Source: Streptomyces spinosisporus
Lineage (GTDB): Bacteria > Actinomycetota > Actinomycetes > Streptomycetales > Streptomycetaceae
Reading direction: 5' to 3'
NCBI RefSeq assembly: GCF_022698145.1
Contig: NZ_JALDAX010000012.1
Coordinates: forward strand, 124,001 to 188,000
Length of the DNA stretch: 64,000 nucleotides
Part shown: positions 15,895-23,573 of the stretch, piece after piece
How the letters are laid out: the number at the start of each line of letters is the position of its first letter
Numbering within the stretch: position 1 is the first letter of the stretch
Position numbers and translations under genes: made by a program
Notes under the pieces: model-generated
Database searches by the model: none
What the model saw: the letters and a program-made list of their open reading frames with translations, nothing else
Told to the model about the DNA's origin: nothing

Positions 15895-15925
15895 GAAACG
15901 GCGTTGCAGTCACCCCTTTCTTGAT

Positions 15926-15943
15926 ACATACCGACCGGTTAGT
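15926..15943. promoter_or_regulatory. Candidate TetR operator ACATACCGACCGGTTAGT
   Basis: Located 48 bp upstream of the SDR start. Its reverse complement reads ACTAACCGGTCGGTATGT, and the block ACCGGTCGGTATGT is also found intact at 21361-21374 upstream of the APH/ACAD pair. The ACCGGT core is palindromic. The TetR gene between the two operons is the obvious candidate regulator. Confidence 0.7.
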
Positions 15944-15990
15944 CTGGGCGTCGCGGGGGTGCTGGAGCCGGAGCACGTCGGAGGAAATCC

Positions 15991-16764
15991 ATGGTGGAAG
16001 CCGTTCAGGGTGCTGGTGTCGTCGTCACGGGGGCCGGGGGTGGGATCGGGGCCGCGATCGCCCGGCGGTTCGCCGCCGAGGGGGCCCGGGTCGTCGTGAA
16101 CGATCTGGACGGGGCGCGGGCCGAGGCGGTCGCCGCGGAGATCGGCGGCACCGCGGTGCCGGGCGACGCCTCCGCGATCGTGGCCGACGCGCGGGACGCC
16201 CTCGGCGGCACCGTGGACGTGTACTGCGCCAACGCCGGTGTCGCCTTCGACGACGGCGGCCAGGGACTGTCCGCCGACGAGAAGTCCTGGGCGACCTCCT
16301 GGGACGTCAACGTGATGGCGCACGTCCGCGCCGCCGAGCAGCTGCTGCCGGGCTGGCTGGAGCGCGGGAGCGGACGCTTCGTGTCCACCGTCTCCGCCGC
16401 CGGACTGCTGTCCATGATCGGCGCGCCCTCCTACAGCGTCACCAAGCACGGGGCCTACGCCTTCGCCGAGTGGCTGTCCCTGACCTACCGCCACCGCGGG
16501 ATCAAGGTGCACGCCATCTGCCCGCAGGGCGTCCGCACCGACATGCTGGCCGCCACCGGCACCGCGGGCGACCTGGTGCTCAAGCCGACCGCGGTCGAGC
16601 CCTCGGACGTCGCCGACGCCCTGTTCAAGGGCATCGAGGAGGACCGCTTCCTGATCCTGCCGCACCCCGAGGTCGCCGGGTACTACCAGCTGCGGGCCGC
16701 GGATCCGGACCGGTGGCTGGGCAATATGAACCACCTCCAGCAGAAGTGGGAGGAGGCGCGATGA
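15991..16764 (+). CDS. Short-chain dehydrogenase/reductase, first gene of an acyl-chain degradation operon
   Basis: 257 residues. The Rossmann motif is TGAGGGIG (13-20). The catalytic Ser-Tyr-Lys is Ser135 (STVSAAG), Tyr148 and Lys152 (PSYSVTKHG). An NAG loop (CANAG, 79-83) is present. Asp38 in VVNDLDG suggests NAD rather than NADP preference. RBS GGAGG precedes the ATG. Its stop overlaps the start of the acyl-CoA synthetase by 4 bp (ATGA), so translation is coupled. In this context it probably oxidises a hydroxyacyl-CoA or alcohol intermediate. Expression should be controlled by the upstream ACCGACCGGT operator. Confidence 0.88.
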   Translation: MVEAVQGAGVVVTGAGGGIGAAIARRFAAEGARVVVNDLDGARAEAVAAEIGGTAVPGDASAIVADARDALGGTVDVYCANAGVAFDDGGQGLSADEKSWATSWDVNVMAHVRAAEQLLPGWLERGSGRFVSTVSAAGLLSMIGAPSYSVTKHGAYAFAEWLSLTYRHRGIKVHAICPQGVRTDMLAATGTAGDLVLKPTAVEPSDVADALFKGIEEDRFLILPHPEVAGYYQLRAADPDRWLGNMNHLQQKWEEAR

Positions 16765-18425
16765 CCGGCTCCCGTTACGCCGCCAAGCCCTGGCTGGCCC
16801 TGCTGAACGACGCCCAGCGCGGCCCGGTGCGGCCCGCCGACTCCCTGGTGCAGGCCCTGCGCAGGTCCGCCGCCGAGGCCCCGGACCGTGCCTGCCTGGC
16901 CTACTTCGACGGACGGCTGAGCTACCGCGAGGTCGACGAGCTGTCCGACTCGGTCGCGGGCCACCTCGTCGCCCGCGGCCTGGAGCGCGGCGACCGGGTG
17001 GCGATCCTGCTGCAGAACTCCCCGCAGTTCGTGCTCGCCCTGCTGGGCGCGTGGAAGGCGGGCGCGGTCGTGGTGCCCGTCAACCCGATGTACAAGTCCC
17101 GGGAGGTGGCGCATGTGCTGCGGGACGGCGAGGTCGCGGCGCTGATCTGCTCGGACCGCGCCTGGGAGTCGTATCTGCGCGAGACGGCCGCCGACTCGCC
17201 GGTCAGGATCGTGCTGACCGCCTGCGAGCTGGACTTCCAGACGCGCGGCGACGCGCGCGTGCTCACCTTCGAGCGGCTGCCGCAGGCCGCCGACGCCGCC
17301 GACCTGACGACCGTGGCCCGCGCCGGCTACGAGGCGCCCGGGACCCGCTACCCCGGGCCGTCCGACATCGCGCTGATCAGCTACACCTCGGGCACCAGCG
17401 GCACCCCCAAGGGCGCCACCAACACGCACGGCAACATCATGTACAACGCAGAGCGGCAGCGGACGGGGCTCGCGCTGCCCGAGGCGCCCGTCTACTACGC
17501 GCTCGCGCCGCTGTTCCACATCACCGGGATGGTGTGCCAGCTCGGCGCGTGCCTCAACAGCGCGGGCACGCTGGTGCTGACGTACCGCTTCGAGCCGGGT
17601 GTCGTGCTGGAGGCGTTCGCCGAGCACCGGCCGCACTACACGGTCGGACCGTCCACGGCCTTCATGGCGCTGGCCGCGCACCCGGCGGCGACCCCGGACC
17701 ACTTCTCCTCCTTCGTCAACATCTCCAGCGGGGGCGCGCCGCTGCCGCCGGCCCTGGTGGAGAAGTTCCGGGCGGGCTTCGGGCCGTACATCCGCAACGG
17801 CTACGGCCTGACCGAGTGCACCGCGCCCTGCGCCTCCGTGCCGCCCCACCTGGAGGCGCCCGTCGACCCGGTCTCCGGGACGCTGGCCGTGGGAGTGCCG
17901 GGGCCCGAGACGGTCGTCCGGATCGTGGACGAGCAGGGGCAGGAGCTGCCCTTCGGCGAGCAGGGCGAGATCGTCGTGCGCGGGCCGCAGGTGGTGCCGG
18001 GCTACTGGCGCCGCCCGGACGCGACCGCCGAAACGTTTCCGGGCGGCGAACTGCGCACCGGCGACATCGGCTTCATGGACGAGCAGGGCTGGCTGTACGT
18101 CGTCGACCGCAAGAAGGACATGATCAACGCGTCCGGGTTCAAGGTGTGGCCGCGCGAGGTCGAGGACGTGCTGTACACCCATCCCGCGGTGCGCGAGGCG
18201 GCCGTGGTCGGGGTGCCCGACGGGTATCGCGGAGAGACCGTCAAGGCGTACATCAGCCTGCGTCCGGGCTCCGACACGGACCCCGATGAGCTCGCCGTGT
18301 ACTGCAAGGAGAGACTGGCTGCCTACAAATACCCGCGGCAGGTGGAGATCCTGCCCGACTTGCCGAAGACGGCCAGTGGGAAGATCCTCCGTCGGGAGCT
18401 TCGTTCCCGCCCGCAGAGCGAGTAA
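16761..18425 (+). CDS. Long/medium-chain acyl-CoA synthetase (FadD-like, ANL superfamily)
   Basis: 554 residues. The AMP-binding P-loop is YTSGTSGTPKGA from Tyr208, followed by the APLFHITGM gate region, SSGGAPLPPAL, GYGLTECTAP, the RTGDIGFMDEQGWLYVVDRKKD hinge, GFKVWPREVE, and the catalytic lysine region KTASGKILRREL at the C-terminus. This complete set makes it an active adenylate-forming CoA ligase activating a fatty or carboxylic acid. It overlaps the SDR gene by 4 bp and is followed after 45 bp by the TetR gene, forming an SDR-FadD-TetR operon. The acid substrate is unknown. Confidence 0.92.
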   Translation: MTGSRYAAKPWLALLNDAQRGPVRPADSLVQALRRSAAEAPDRACLAYFDGRLSYREVDELSDSVAGHLVARGLERGDRVAILLQNSPQFVLALLGAWKAGAVVVPVNPMYKSREVAHVLRDGEVAALICSDRAWESYLRETAADSPVRIVLTACELDFQTRGDARVLTFERLPQAADAADLTTVARAGYEAPGTRYPGPSDIALISYTSGTSGTPKGATNTHGNIMYNAERQRTGLALPEAPVYYALAPLFHITGMVCQLGACLNSAGTLVLTYRFEPGVVLEAFAEHRPHYTVGPSTAFMALAAHPAATPDHFSSFVNISSGGAPLPPALVEKFRAGFGPYIRNGYGLTECTAPCASVPPHLEAPVDPVSGTLAVGVPGPETVVRIVDEQGQELPFGEQGEIVVRGPQVVPGYWRRPDATAETFPGGELRTGDIGFMDEQGWLYVVDRKKDMINASGFKVWPREVEDVLYTHPAVREAAVVGVPDGYRGETVKAYISLRPGSDTDPDELAVYCKERLAAYKYPRQVEILPDLPKTASGKILRRELRSRPQSE

Positions 18426-18470
18426 GTACGTCGAGAACAGCGAAACGCCCGGAAGGCAGGTGGCGGCACA

Positions 18471-19064
18471 GTGCCCAGGACGACGGACGGAGACGGTACG
18501 CCCGTCCCGCAGCGGCTGCTGGCCGCCGCCACCCGGCTCTTCGCCGAGCAGGGCTACGACCGCACGTCCGTGCAGGAGATCGTCGAGGCGGCCGGCGTCA
18601 CCAAGGGGGCGCTGTACCACTACTTCGGCTCGAAGGACGACCTTCTGCACGAGGTGTACGCGCGCGTGCTGCGCGTCCAGCAGGAGCGGCTGGACGCGTT
18701 CGCGAACGCGGACGAGCCGATCGAGAAACGGCTGCGGGGCGCGGCGGCCGACGTCGTCGTCACCACCATCGAGAACCTCGACGACGCGATGATCTTCTTC
18801 CGCTCGATGCATCATCTGAGCCCGGAGAAGAACAAGCAGGTGCGCGCGGAGCGCCGCCGCTACCACGAGCGCTTCCGTGCGCTGATCGAGGAGGGCCAGC
18901 GGACCGGCGTGTTCTCCACGGCGACCCCGGCGGACCTGGTGGTGGACTACCACTTCGGTTCGGTCCACCACCTGTCGACGTGGTACCGCCCGGACGGTCC
19001 GATGGGCGCGCAGGAGGTCGCCGACCATCTGGCCGACCTCCTCCTGCGGGCCCTGCGTCCCTAG
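18471..19064 (+). CDS. TetR-family regulator, probable repressor of the flanking acyl degradation genes
   Basis: 197 residues from a GTG start (MPRTTDGDG). The HTH is textbook: RLFAEQGYDRTSVQEIVEAA, then GVTKGALYHYFGSKDDLL (residues about 22-62). The C-terminal domain with IFFRSMHHLSPEKNKQVR and FGSVHHLSTWYRPDG resembles the KstR2/FadR-like acyl-CoA sensing group of actinobacteria. It is the last gene of the SDR-FadD operon and converges, with a 6-bp gap, on the ACAD gene. Both operons that meet here start from promoters bearing the same ACCGGTCGGTATGT-type site, so one repressor probably controls all five genes. Confidence 0.9.
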   Translation: MPRTTDGDGTPVPQRLLAAATRLFAEQGYDRTSVQEIVEAAGVTKGALYHYFGSKDDLLHEVYARVLRVQQERLDAFANADEPIEKRLRGAAADVVVTTIENLDDAMIFFRSMHHLSPEKNKQVRAERRRYHERFRALIEEGQRTGVFSTATPADLVVDYHFGSVHHLSTWYRPDGPMGAQEVADHLADLLLRALRP

Positions 19065-19070
19065 GGACCG

Positions 19071-20285
19071 TCAGAGGTACTTCTTCAGCTCCCGTCGTGC
19101 CAGCGACCGCTGGTGCACCTCGTCCGGGCCGTCGGCCAGCATCAGGGTGCGGGCGCCGGCGTAGAGCTCGGCGAGCGGGAAGTCCTGGCTGACGCCGCCC
19201 GCGCCGTGCAGCTGGATCGCGCGGTCGAGGATGCCGACGACCGTACGCGGTGTGGCGATCTTGATGGCCTGGATCTCGGTGTGGGCGCCCCTGTTGCCCA
19301 CGGTGTCCATCATCCAGGCCGTCTTCAGCACCAGCAGACGCAGCTGCTCGACCGCCACGCGCGCGTCGGCGATCCAGTTCTGCACCACGCCCTGCTGGGC
19401 GAGCGCCTTGCCGAAGGCGTTGCGGGAGACGGCCCGGCGGCACATCAGCTCGATGGCCCGCTCCGCCATGCCGATCAGCCGCATGCAGTGGTGGATACGG
19501 CCCGGGCCGAGGCGGGCCTGGGCGATGGCGAACCCGCCGCCCTCCTCGCCGATCAGGTTGGTCACCGGCACGCGCGCGTGGTCGAAGATCACCTCGGCGT
19601 GGCCGCCGTGGTAGTGGTCCTCGTAGCCGAAGACCTGCATGGCGCGCTTCACGGTGACGCCCGGGGTGTCGCGCGGGACCAGCACCATCGACTGCTGGCG
19701 GCGGATGTCCGCGCCGTCCGGGTCGGTCTTGCCCATCACGATGAAGATCTTGCAGTCCGGGTTCATCGCCCCGGAGATGTACCACTTGCGGCCCGTGATG
19801 ACGTAGTCGTCGCCGTCCCGCTCGATGTGCGTGGTGATGTTGGTGGCGTCCGAGGAGGCCACCTCCGGCTCGGTCATCGCGAACGCGGAGCGGATCTCAC
19901 CGGCGAGCAGCGGCTCCAGCCACTGTTTCTTCTGCCGCTCGTCCGCGAACTGCGCGAGCACCTCCATGTTCCCGGTGTCCGGCGCCGCGCAGTTCGTGGC
20001 GGTCGGCGCCAGCTGCGGGCTGCGGCCGGTGATCTCGGCGAGCGGCGCGTACTGCAGGTTGGTGAGCCCGGCGCCGTGCTCGGCGTCCGGCAGGAAGAGG
20101 TTCCACAGGCCCTGCCTGCGCGCCTCGGCCTTCAGCTCCTCCACCACGGCCGGGGTGTCCCACGGGGAGGCCAGCGCGGCCCGCTGCTCCTCGGCCACCG
20201 CCTCGGCCGGGTAGACGTACTCGTCCATGAAGGCGAGGAGTTGGGCGCGCAGTTCCTCGGTGCGCGCGTCGAACGCGAAGTCCAT
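19071..20285 (-). CDS. Acyl-CoA dehydrogenase-like protein, ACAD10/11 type
   Basis: 404 residues, longer than classical ACADs. It shows NFLPDAEHGAGL-type N-terminal helices (LWNLFLPDAEHGAGLTN), TNCAAPDTGNMEVL, the flavin region FAMTEPEVASSDATN, the beta domain YVITGRKWYISGA, and a distinctive C-terminus LADGPDEVHQRSLA in place of the usual LYEGTSQIQ. The GPDEVH ending and the pairing with an aminoglycoside-phosphotransferase-fold gene 6 bp upstream are hallmarks of the ACAD10/11 group. In mammals the kinase and ACAD parts are fused and convert 4-hydroxyacyl-CoAs. The same chemistry is inferred here. Confidence 0.9.
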   Translation of the reverse strand: MDFAFDARTEELRAQLLAFMDEYVYPAEAVAEEQRAALASPWDTPAVVEELKAEARRQGLWNLFLPDAEHGAGLTNLQYAPLAEITGRSPQLAPTATNCAAPDTGNMEVLAQFADERQKKQWLEPLLAGEIRSAFAMTEPEVASSDATNITTHIERDGDDYVITGRKWYISGAMNPDCKIFIVMGKTDPDGADIRRQQSMVLVPRDTPGVTVKRAMQVFGYEDHYHGGHAEVIFDHARVPVTNLIGEEGGGFAIAQARLGPGRIHHCMRLIGMAERAIELMCRRAVSRNAFGKALAQQGVVQNWIADARVAVEQLRLLVLKTAWMMDTVGNRGAHTEIQAIKIATPRTVVGILDRAIQLHGAGGVSQDFPLAELYAGARTLMLADGPDEVHQRSLARRELKKYL

Positions 20286-20291
20286 GACGGG

Positions 20292-21314
20292 TCAGCCTTC
20301 CTGAAGAGTGGTCAGGCCGTGCTCGATGAACACGGGCACCAGGTCGCCGATGCGGTCGAAGCCGCGGCCGACCGTCTGGCCGAGGGTGTAGCGGTAGTGG
20401 ATGCCCTCCAGGATCACGGCGAGCTTGAACCAGGCGAACGCCGTGTACCAGGAGACGGCGGAGACGTCGCGCCCCGAGCGCGCGGCGTACCGCTCGATCA
20501 GCTCCGCCGGGTCCGGGTGTCCGGGAGCCTCGGCCGTGGTGGAGACGGGGGACTTGGGCAGCCCGAGCGGCATGCTGTACATCACCAGCAGGCCGAGGTC
20601 GGTGAGCGGGTCGCCGAGCGTGGACATCTCCCAGTCGAGGATCGCCCTGATCCGGTCGTCGTCGCCGATCAGGACGTTGTCGAGCCGGTAGTCGCCGTGG
20701 ACCACCGCGGGCGCGGGGGACGGGGGGAGGTGCCGGCCGAGCGTCGCGTGCAGCTCGTCGATGCCGGCCAGGTCGCGGTTGCGGGAGGCGTCCAGCTGCT
20801 TGCCCCAGCGGCGCAACTGGCGGTCCAGGAAGCCCTCGGGCCGGCCGAAGTCCGCGAGGCCCACCTCGGCGGGGTCCACCGCGTGCAGCTCGACGAGGGT
20901 GTCCACCAGGGAGAGGACCGCGTCCCGGGTGCGCTCGGGGCCGAGCGGGGCGAGCTGGTCGGCGGTGCGGTACGGCGTGCCCTCCACGAACTCCATGACG
21001 TAGAAGGGGGAGCCGAGCACGTCCTCGTCCTCGCACAGCAGCACCGGGCGCGGCACCGGGACGTTCGTCGGGTGCAGCGCGCTGATCACGCGGTGCTCGC
21101 GCTTCATGTCGTGCGCGGTGGCCAGCACATGGCCGAGCGGGGGCCGCCGTACGACCCACCGGTCGGTGCCGTCCGAGACGGCGTAGGTGAGGTTCGACCG
21201 TCCGCCCTCGATCAGCCGGCCGGTCAGGGGGCCCTGCACCAGTCCGGGCCGCTCCTGCTCGAGCAGTCCGCGCAGCCTGTCGAGATCGAGACCTGGCGGG
21301 TGGTCGGGGCTCAT
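20292..21314 (-). CDS. APH-fold kinase (ACAD11 N-terminal-like acyl-CoA 4-kinase candidate)
   Basis: 340 residues. Kinase motifs: GGRSNLTYAV nucleotide loop, VVRRPPLG with the ATP-binding Arg/Lys strand, VMEFVEG hinge, HGDYRLDN catalytic loop (Asp208, Asn213) and ILDWEMSTLGDP with metal-binding Asp227. The RRPPLGHVLATAHDM-type segment and ILDWEM are typical of the ACAD10/11-associated phosphotransferases rather than antibiotic kinases. It is the first gene of a two-gene operon with the ACAD, 6 bp apart, and a CCGACCGGTCGG operator lies about 45 bp upstream. It probably phosphorylates a hydroxyacyl-CoA to allow elimination by its partner. Confidence 0.88.
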   Translation of the reverse strand: MSPDHPPGLDLDRLRGLLEQERPGLVQGPLTGRLIEGGRSNLTYAVSDGTDRWVVRRPPLGHVLATAHDMKREHRVISALHPTNVPVPRPVLLCEDEDVLGSPFYVMEFVEGTPYRTADQLAPLGPERTRDAVLSLVDTLVELHAVDPAEVGLADFGRPEGFLDRQLRRWGKQLDASRNRDLAGIDELHATLGRHLPPSPAPAVVHGDYRLDNVLIGDDDRIRAILDWEMSTLGDPLTDLGLLVMYSMPLGLPKSPVSTTAEAPGHPDPAELIERYAARSGRDVSAVSWYTAFAWFKLAVILEGIHYRYTLGQTVGRGFDRIGDLVPVFIEHGLTTLQEG

Positions 21315-21355
21315 CGGTGCTCCTTTACGGCGGGGGTGACGTTAACGACCAATGA

Positions 21356-21374
21356 TGCCGACCGGTCGGTATGT
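21356..21374. promoter_or_regulatory. Candidate TetR operator with CCGACCGGTCGG palindrome
   Basis: TGCCGACCGGTCGGTATGT contains a perfect 12-bp palindrome (21358-21369) and shares ACCGGTCGGTATGT with the reverse complement of the site at 15926-15943. It sits upstream of the APH-ACAD operon, at the matching position to that site before the SDR-FadD-TetR operon. Confidence 0.7.
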
Positions 21375-21417
21375 CGTCCAGTGCGTGACGCGGGAACGTG
21401 ATCCGAGCCACGATATG

Positions 21418-21455
21418 CCGACAGCTCCCCGCGCAGAACCGCGGGGAGCTGTCGG
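21418..21455. terminator. Strong hairpin terminator of the His-rich gene
   Basis: CCGACAGCTCCCCGCG and CGCGGGGAGCTGTCGG form a perfect 16-bp stem around the 6-nt loop CAGAAC. It lies 20 bp beyond the stop codon of the minus-strand His-rich gene and upstream of the APH operator, so it should insulate the APH-ACAD operon from read-through. Confidence 0.8.
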
Positions 21456-21475
21456 GCGGCCGGTACCGGCCAGGG

Positions 21476-21772
21476 TCAGTGGTCGTCCCAGTGGCCGTCG
21501 TGCGCGGCGTGCCGGTGGCCGTCGTGGACGTAGTCGACGTGGTCGCCGTGCAGCACGCTCTCGTGTCCGCAGCCCTCGCCGTGCCGGTGGTCGTGGCTCT
21601 CGTGCGGGACGTGCTCCGCGGGTTCGCACTCGTCCCAGTGACCGTCGTGGAGCCGGTGCAGGTGCCCGCCGTGCGCGTAGTCCACGTGGTCGTCGTGCGG
21701 CACCTGCGTGTGGCCGCAGTCCGGGCCGTGCTCGTGCGCGTGGGCGGCGTGTTCCCGGTGCAGGGCGGTCAT
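21476..21772 (-). CDS. Histidine-rich putative metal-binding protein with internal duplication
   Basis: 98 residues (ATG at 21772 with GAAGG eight bases upstream; a GTG three codons earlier is possible). Histidine makes up more than a quarter of the protein, with many Asp, Glu and Gly and three Cys (PDCGH, DECEP, EGCGH). Two units align: DDHVDYAHGGHLHRLHDGHW and GDHVDYVHDGHRHAAHDGHW. There is no signal peptide or membrane helix, so it is a cytoplasmic binder of zinc, nickel or a similar metal, possibly a store or chaperone. No Zur or Nur-like box could be recognised upstream. Monocistronic with a strong terminator. Confidence 0.8.
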   Translation of the reverse strand: MTALHREHAAHAHEHGPDCGHTQVPHDDHVDYAHGGHLHRLHDGHWDECEPAEHVPHESHDHRHGEGCGHESVLHGDHVDYVHDGHRHAAHDGHWDDH

Positions 21773-21885
21773 GGTGCTCACCTTCGGGGTGCGGGGGGAT
21801 GACGACGGACAGGCTGCCACGCATTCGCCCCGTATCGGGGCATCCGGGTTGCGTGGCGTCCGGCCACCGCGGAGGGTCGTGGGCA

Positions 21886-21917
21886 TGAAGGGCATCAGCT
21901 CGTGAAGGGCATCAGCT
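21886..21917. repeat. 17-bp-period tandem duplication across a start codon
   Basis: TGAAGGGCATCAGCT occurs at 21886-21900 and 21903-21917, separated by CG. The first copy supplies ATG-AAG-GGC-ATC-AGC-TCG-TGA, a six-codon reading frame beginning at 21885 with GGAGGG at optimal distance. The second supplies the GTG start of the oxidoreductase. Removing 17 bp would restore a single ATG start in frame with the gene. Confidence 0.8.
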
Positions 21918-22840
21918 ACAGCCGGTACGGCGGACCCGAGGTCCTGGAGTACGGCGAGGTGCGCGATCCGAAGGTCGGCCCCGACGCCGTGCTCGTCAAG
22001 GTCCGTGCCGCTGCCGTCAATCCCGTCGACTGGAAGTGCCGCGCGGGGTACCTCGACGGGATGCTCGACGCCGTCTTCCCCGTGGTGCCCGGCTGGGACC
22101 TCTCCGGAGTGGTGGTGCGGCCGGGCGTCTCCGTCACGGAGTTCACCGCTGGGGAGGAGGTCATCGGGTACGTGCGCGAGGACTTCCTCTCGCGCGGCAC
22201 CTTCGCCGAGTACGTCGCCGCCCCCGTGCGCACCCTCGCCCGCAAGCCGCGCAACCTCTCCTTCGAAGAGGCCGCCGGGCTGCCGCTGGCGGGGCTCACG
22301 GCCTACCAGGTGCTCGTGAAGGCGCTCCAGGTCAAGCGGGGCGAGACCGTCCTGGTGCATGCGGCCGCCGGCGGGGTGGGCTCCATCGCCGTCCAGCTCG
22401 TGCGGCATCTCGGTGCCCGGGCGATCGGCACGGCGAGCGCCCGCAACCATGCGTTCCTGCGGGGGCTGGGCTGCGAGCCCGTGGAGTACGGCGAGGGACT
22501 GGCCGAGCGGGTGCGCGGGGTGGCGCCCGAGGGCGTGGACGCCGTGTTCGACACCGTCGGCGGCGAGGCCCTCAAGGCCTCGGCCGGGCTGCTCGCGCCG
22601 GGCGGCCGTCTCGCCTCGATCGCCGACGGCGACGTCACGGGCTACGGCGGCCGGTACTGCTGGGTGCGCCCCGACGCCGACGACCTGCTGCGGCTGACCG
22701 AACTGGTCGAGCAGGGCGCCGTGTCCGTGCACGTGGACCGTGCCTTCCCGCTGGAGCAGGCGGCCCAGGCACACCGGCTCAGCGAGGAGGGGCGGACCCG
22801 GGGCAAGATCGTGGTGACGGTGGGGGACGCCGCCGAATAG
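21902..22840 (+). CDS. NADP-dependent quinone oxidoreductase-like MDR protein
   Basis: 312 residues, zinc-less medium-chain dehydrogenase/reductase of the quinone oxidoreductase group: N-terminal MKGISYSRYGGPEVLEYGEV, VNPVDWKCRAG, PGWDLSGVV, AGLPLAGLTAYQ, Rossmann motif HAAAGGVGSIAVQL, and C-terminal RGKIVVTV. Structural zinc cysteines are absent, as expected for the group. It starts at GTG 21902, whose own ribosome site is displaced: GGAGGG fits the overlapping six-codon ATG frame at 21885, whose TGA overlaps the GTG. Translation is therefore probably re-initiated or coupled. Role: reduction of quinones or enones. Confidence 0.88.
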   Translation: MKGISYSRYGGPEVLEYGEVRDPKVGPDAVLVKVRAAAVNPVDWKCRAGYLDGMLDAVFPVVPGWDLSGVVVRPGVSVTEFTAGEEVIGYVREDFLSRGTFAEYVAAPVRTLARKPRNLSFEEAAGLPLAGLTAYQVLVKALQVKRGETVLVHAAAGGVGSIAVQLVRHLGARAIGTASARNHAFLRGLGCEPVEYGEGLAERVRGVAPEGVDAVFDTVGGEALKASAGLLAPGGRLASIADGDVTGYGGRYCWVRPDADDLLRLTELVEQGAVSVHVDRAFPLEQAAQAHRLSEEGRTRGKIVVTVGDAAE

Positions 22841-22850
22841 CGCGCGTCCG

Positions 22851-23174
22851 TCACAGCACGAGCGCCACCCCGCACACCGCCATCGCCACCGTGCACACGA
22901 TCGCGGCCGTGGCGTGCCGGGGGGCGAGTGCCGGGGGGACGGCGGCGGAGGCCAGGGTGCGGATGCGGCGGTGGGCCACGAGCAGGAAGCCCAGCCAGAG
23001 GGAGCAGCACAGGGCGCAGGCGACGATCCCGGCGGCCGAGACGTCGCCGTGCAGCGCGGTCTTCGCGGCGAGCACGGCGGCCACGGTGCTCGCCAGCGTG
23101 GTGCGCCGCCAGGCCAGCCGGGTGCGCTCCGGCTGCAGCCCGGGATCGCGCTCGTGGGCCGCGGCGGAGCTCAT
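22851..23174 (-). CDS. DUF202 membrane protein
   Basis: 107 residues with the DUF202 N-terminal signature ERTRLAWRRTTLASTVAAVL (residues 16-35) and three hydrophobic helices (about 27-43, 48-66, 85-105). Its ATG overlaps the stop of the upstream DUF202 gene by 4 bp, so the two are made together and probably form a hetero-oligomer. The function of DUF202 proteins is unknown. It converges on the quinone oxidoreductase with a 10-bp gap. Confidence 0.85.
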   Translation of the reverse strand: MSSAAAHERDPGLQPERTRLAWRRTTLASTVAAVLAAKTALHGDVSAAGIVACALCCSLWLGFLLVAHRRIRTLASAAVPPALAPRHATAAIVCTVAMAVCGVALVL

Positions 23175-23563
23175 CCCTCCCACCCGACGAGCACGACGAC
23201 CACCATCGCCACGGCCACCACGGCCACGACGACGCTCAGCAGCGCCGGGAACCGGGACACGGGCAGGTCCTCCCCGCGGCGCATGGCCCGCTCGCAGCGC
23301 ATCCAGTGGTTGACCGCGCGCAGGGAGCACAGGGCGCCCGCACCGAGCAGCGCGAGCGCGAGCCCGACCCGCCAGGCCCAGCGCAGGTCGGGCAGGAACT
23401 GGTCCACCGCGAAACCGCCGCCGATCAGGGCGAGCGCGGTGCGCACCCAGGCCAGGAAGGTGCGTTCGTTCGCCAGCGAGAAGCGGTAGTCGGGTGTGCT
23501 GCCCTCCTCGCGTACGTCCTCGGGCGCGAACCAGAGGCGGACGTTCCGTACGAATGCGATCAC
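23171..23563 (-). CDS. YidH/DUF202-family membrane protein
   Basis: 130 residues. The YidH-type signature is DYRFSLANERTFLAWVRTAL followed by IGGGFAVDQFLPDL. Three membrane helices follow, the last strongly Val-rich (LLSVVVAVVAVAMVVVVLVGW) at the very C-terminus. It is the first gene of the DUF202 pair, coupled by ATGA overlap to the second. Paired YidH/YidG genes are common in bacteria; no biochemical role is known. Confidence 0.87.
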   Translation of the reverse strand: MIAFVRNVRLWFAPEDVREEGSTPDYRFSLANERTFLAWVRTALALIGGGFAVDQFLPDLRWAWRVGLALALLGAGALCSLRAVNHWMRCERAMRRGEDLPVSRFPALLSVVVAVVAVAMVVVVLVGWEG

Positions 23564-23573
23564 GCGAAGGACC

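Noticed and set aside
21773..21884. Zur- or nickel-responsive box upstream of the His-rich gene
   Set aside because: The upstream region is GC-rich and lacks the AT-rich inverted repeats of Zur or Nur sites.
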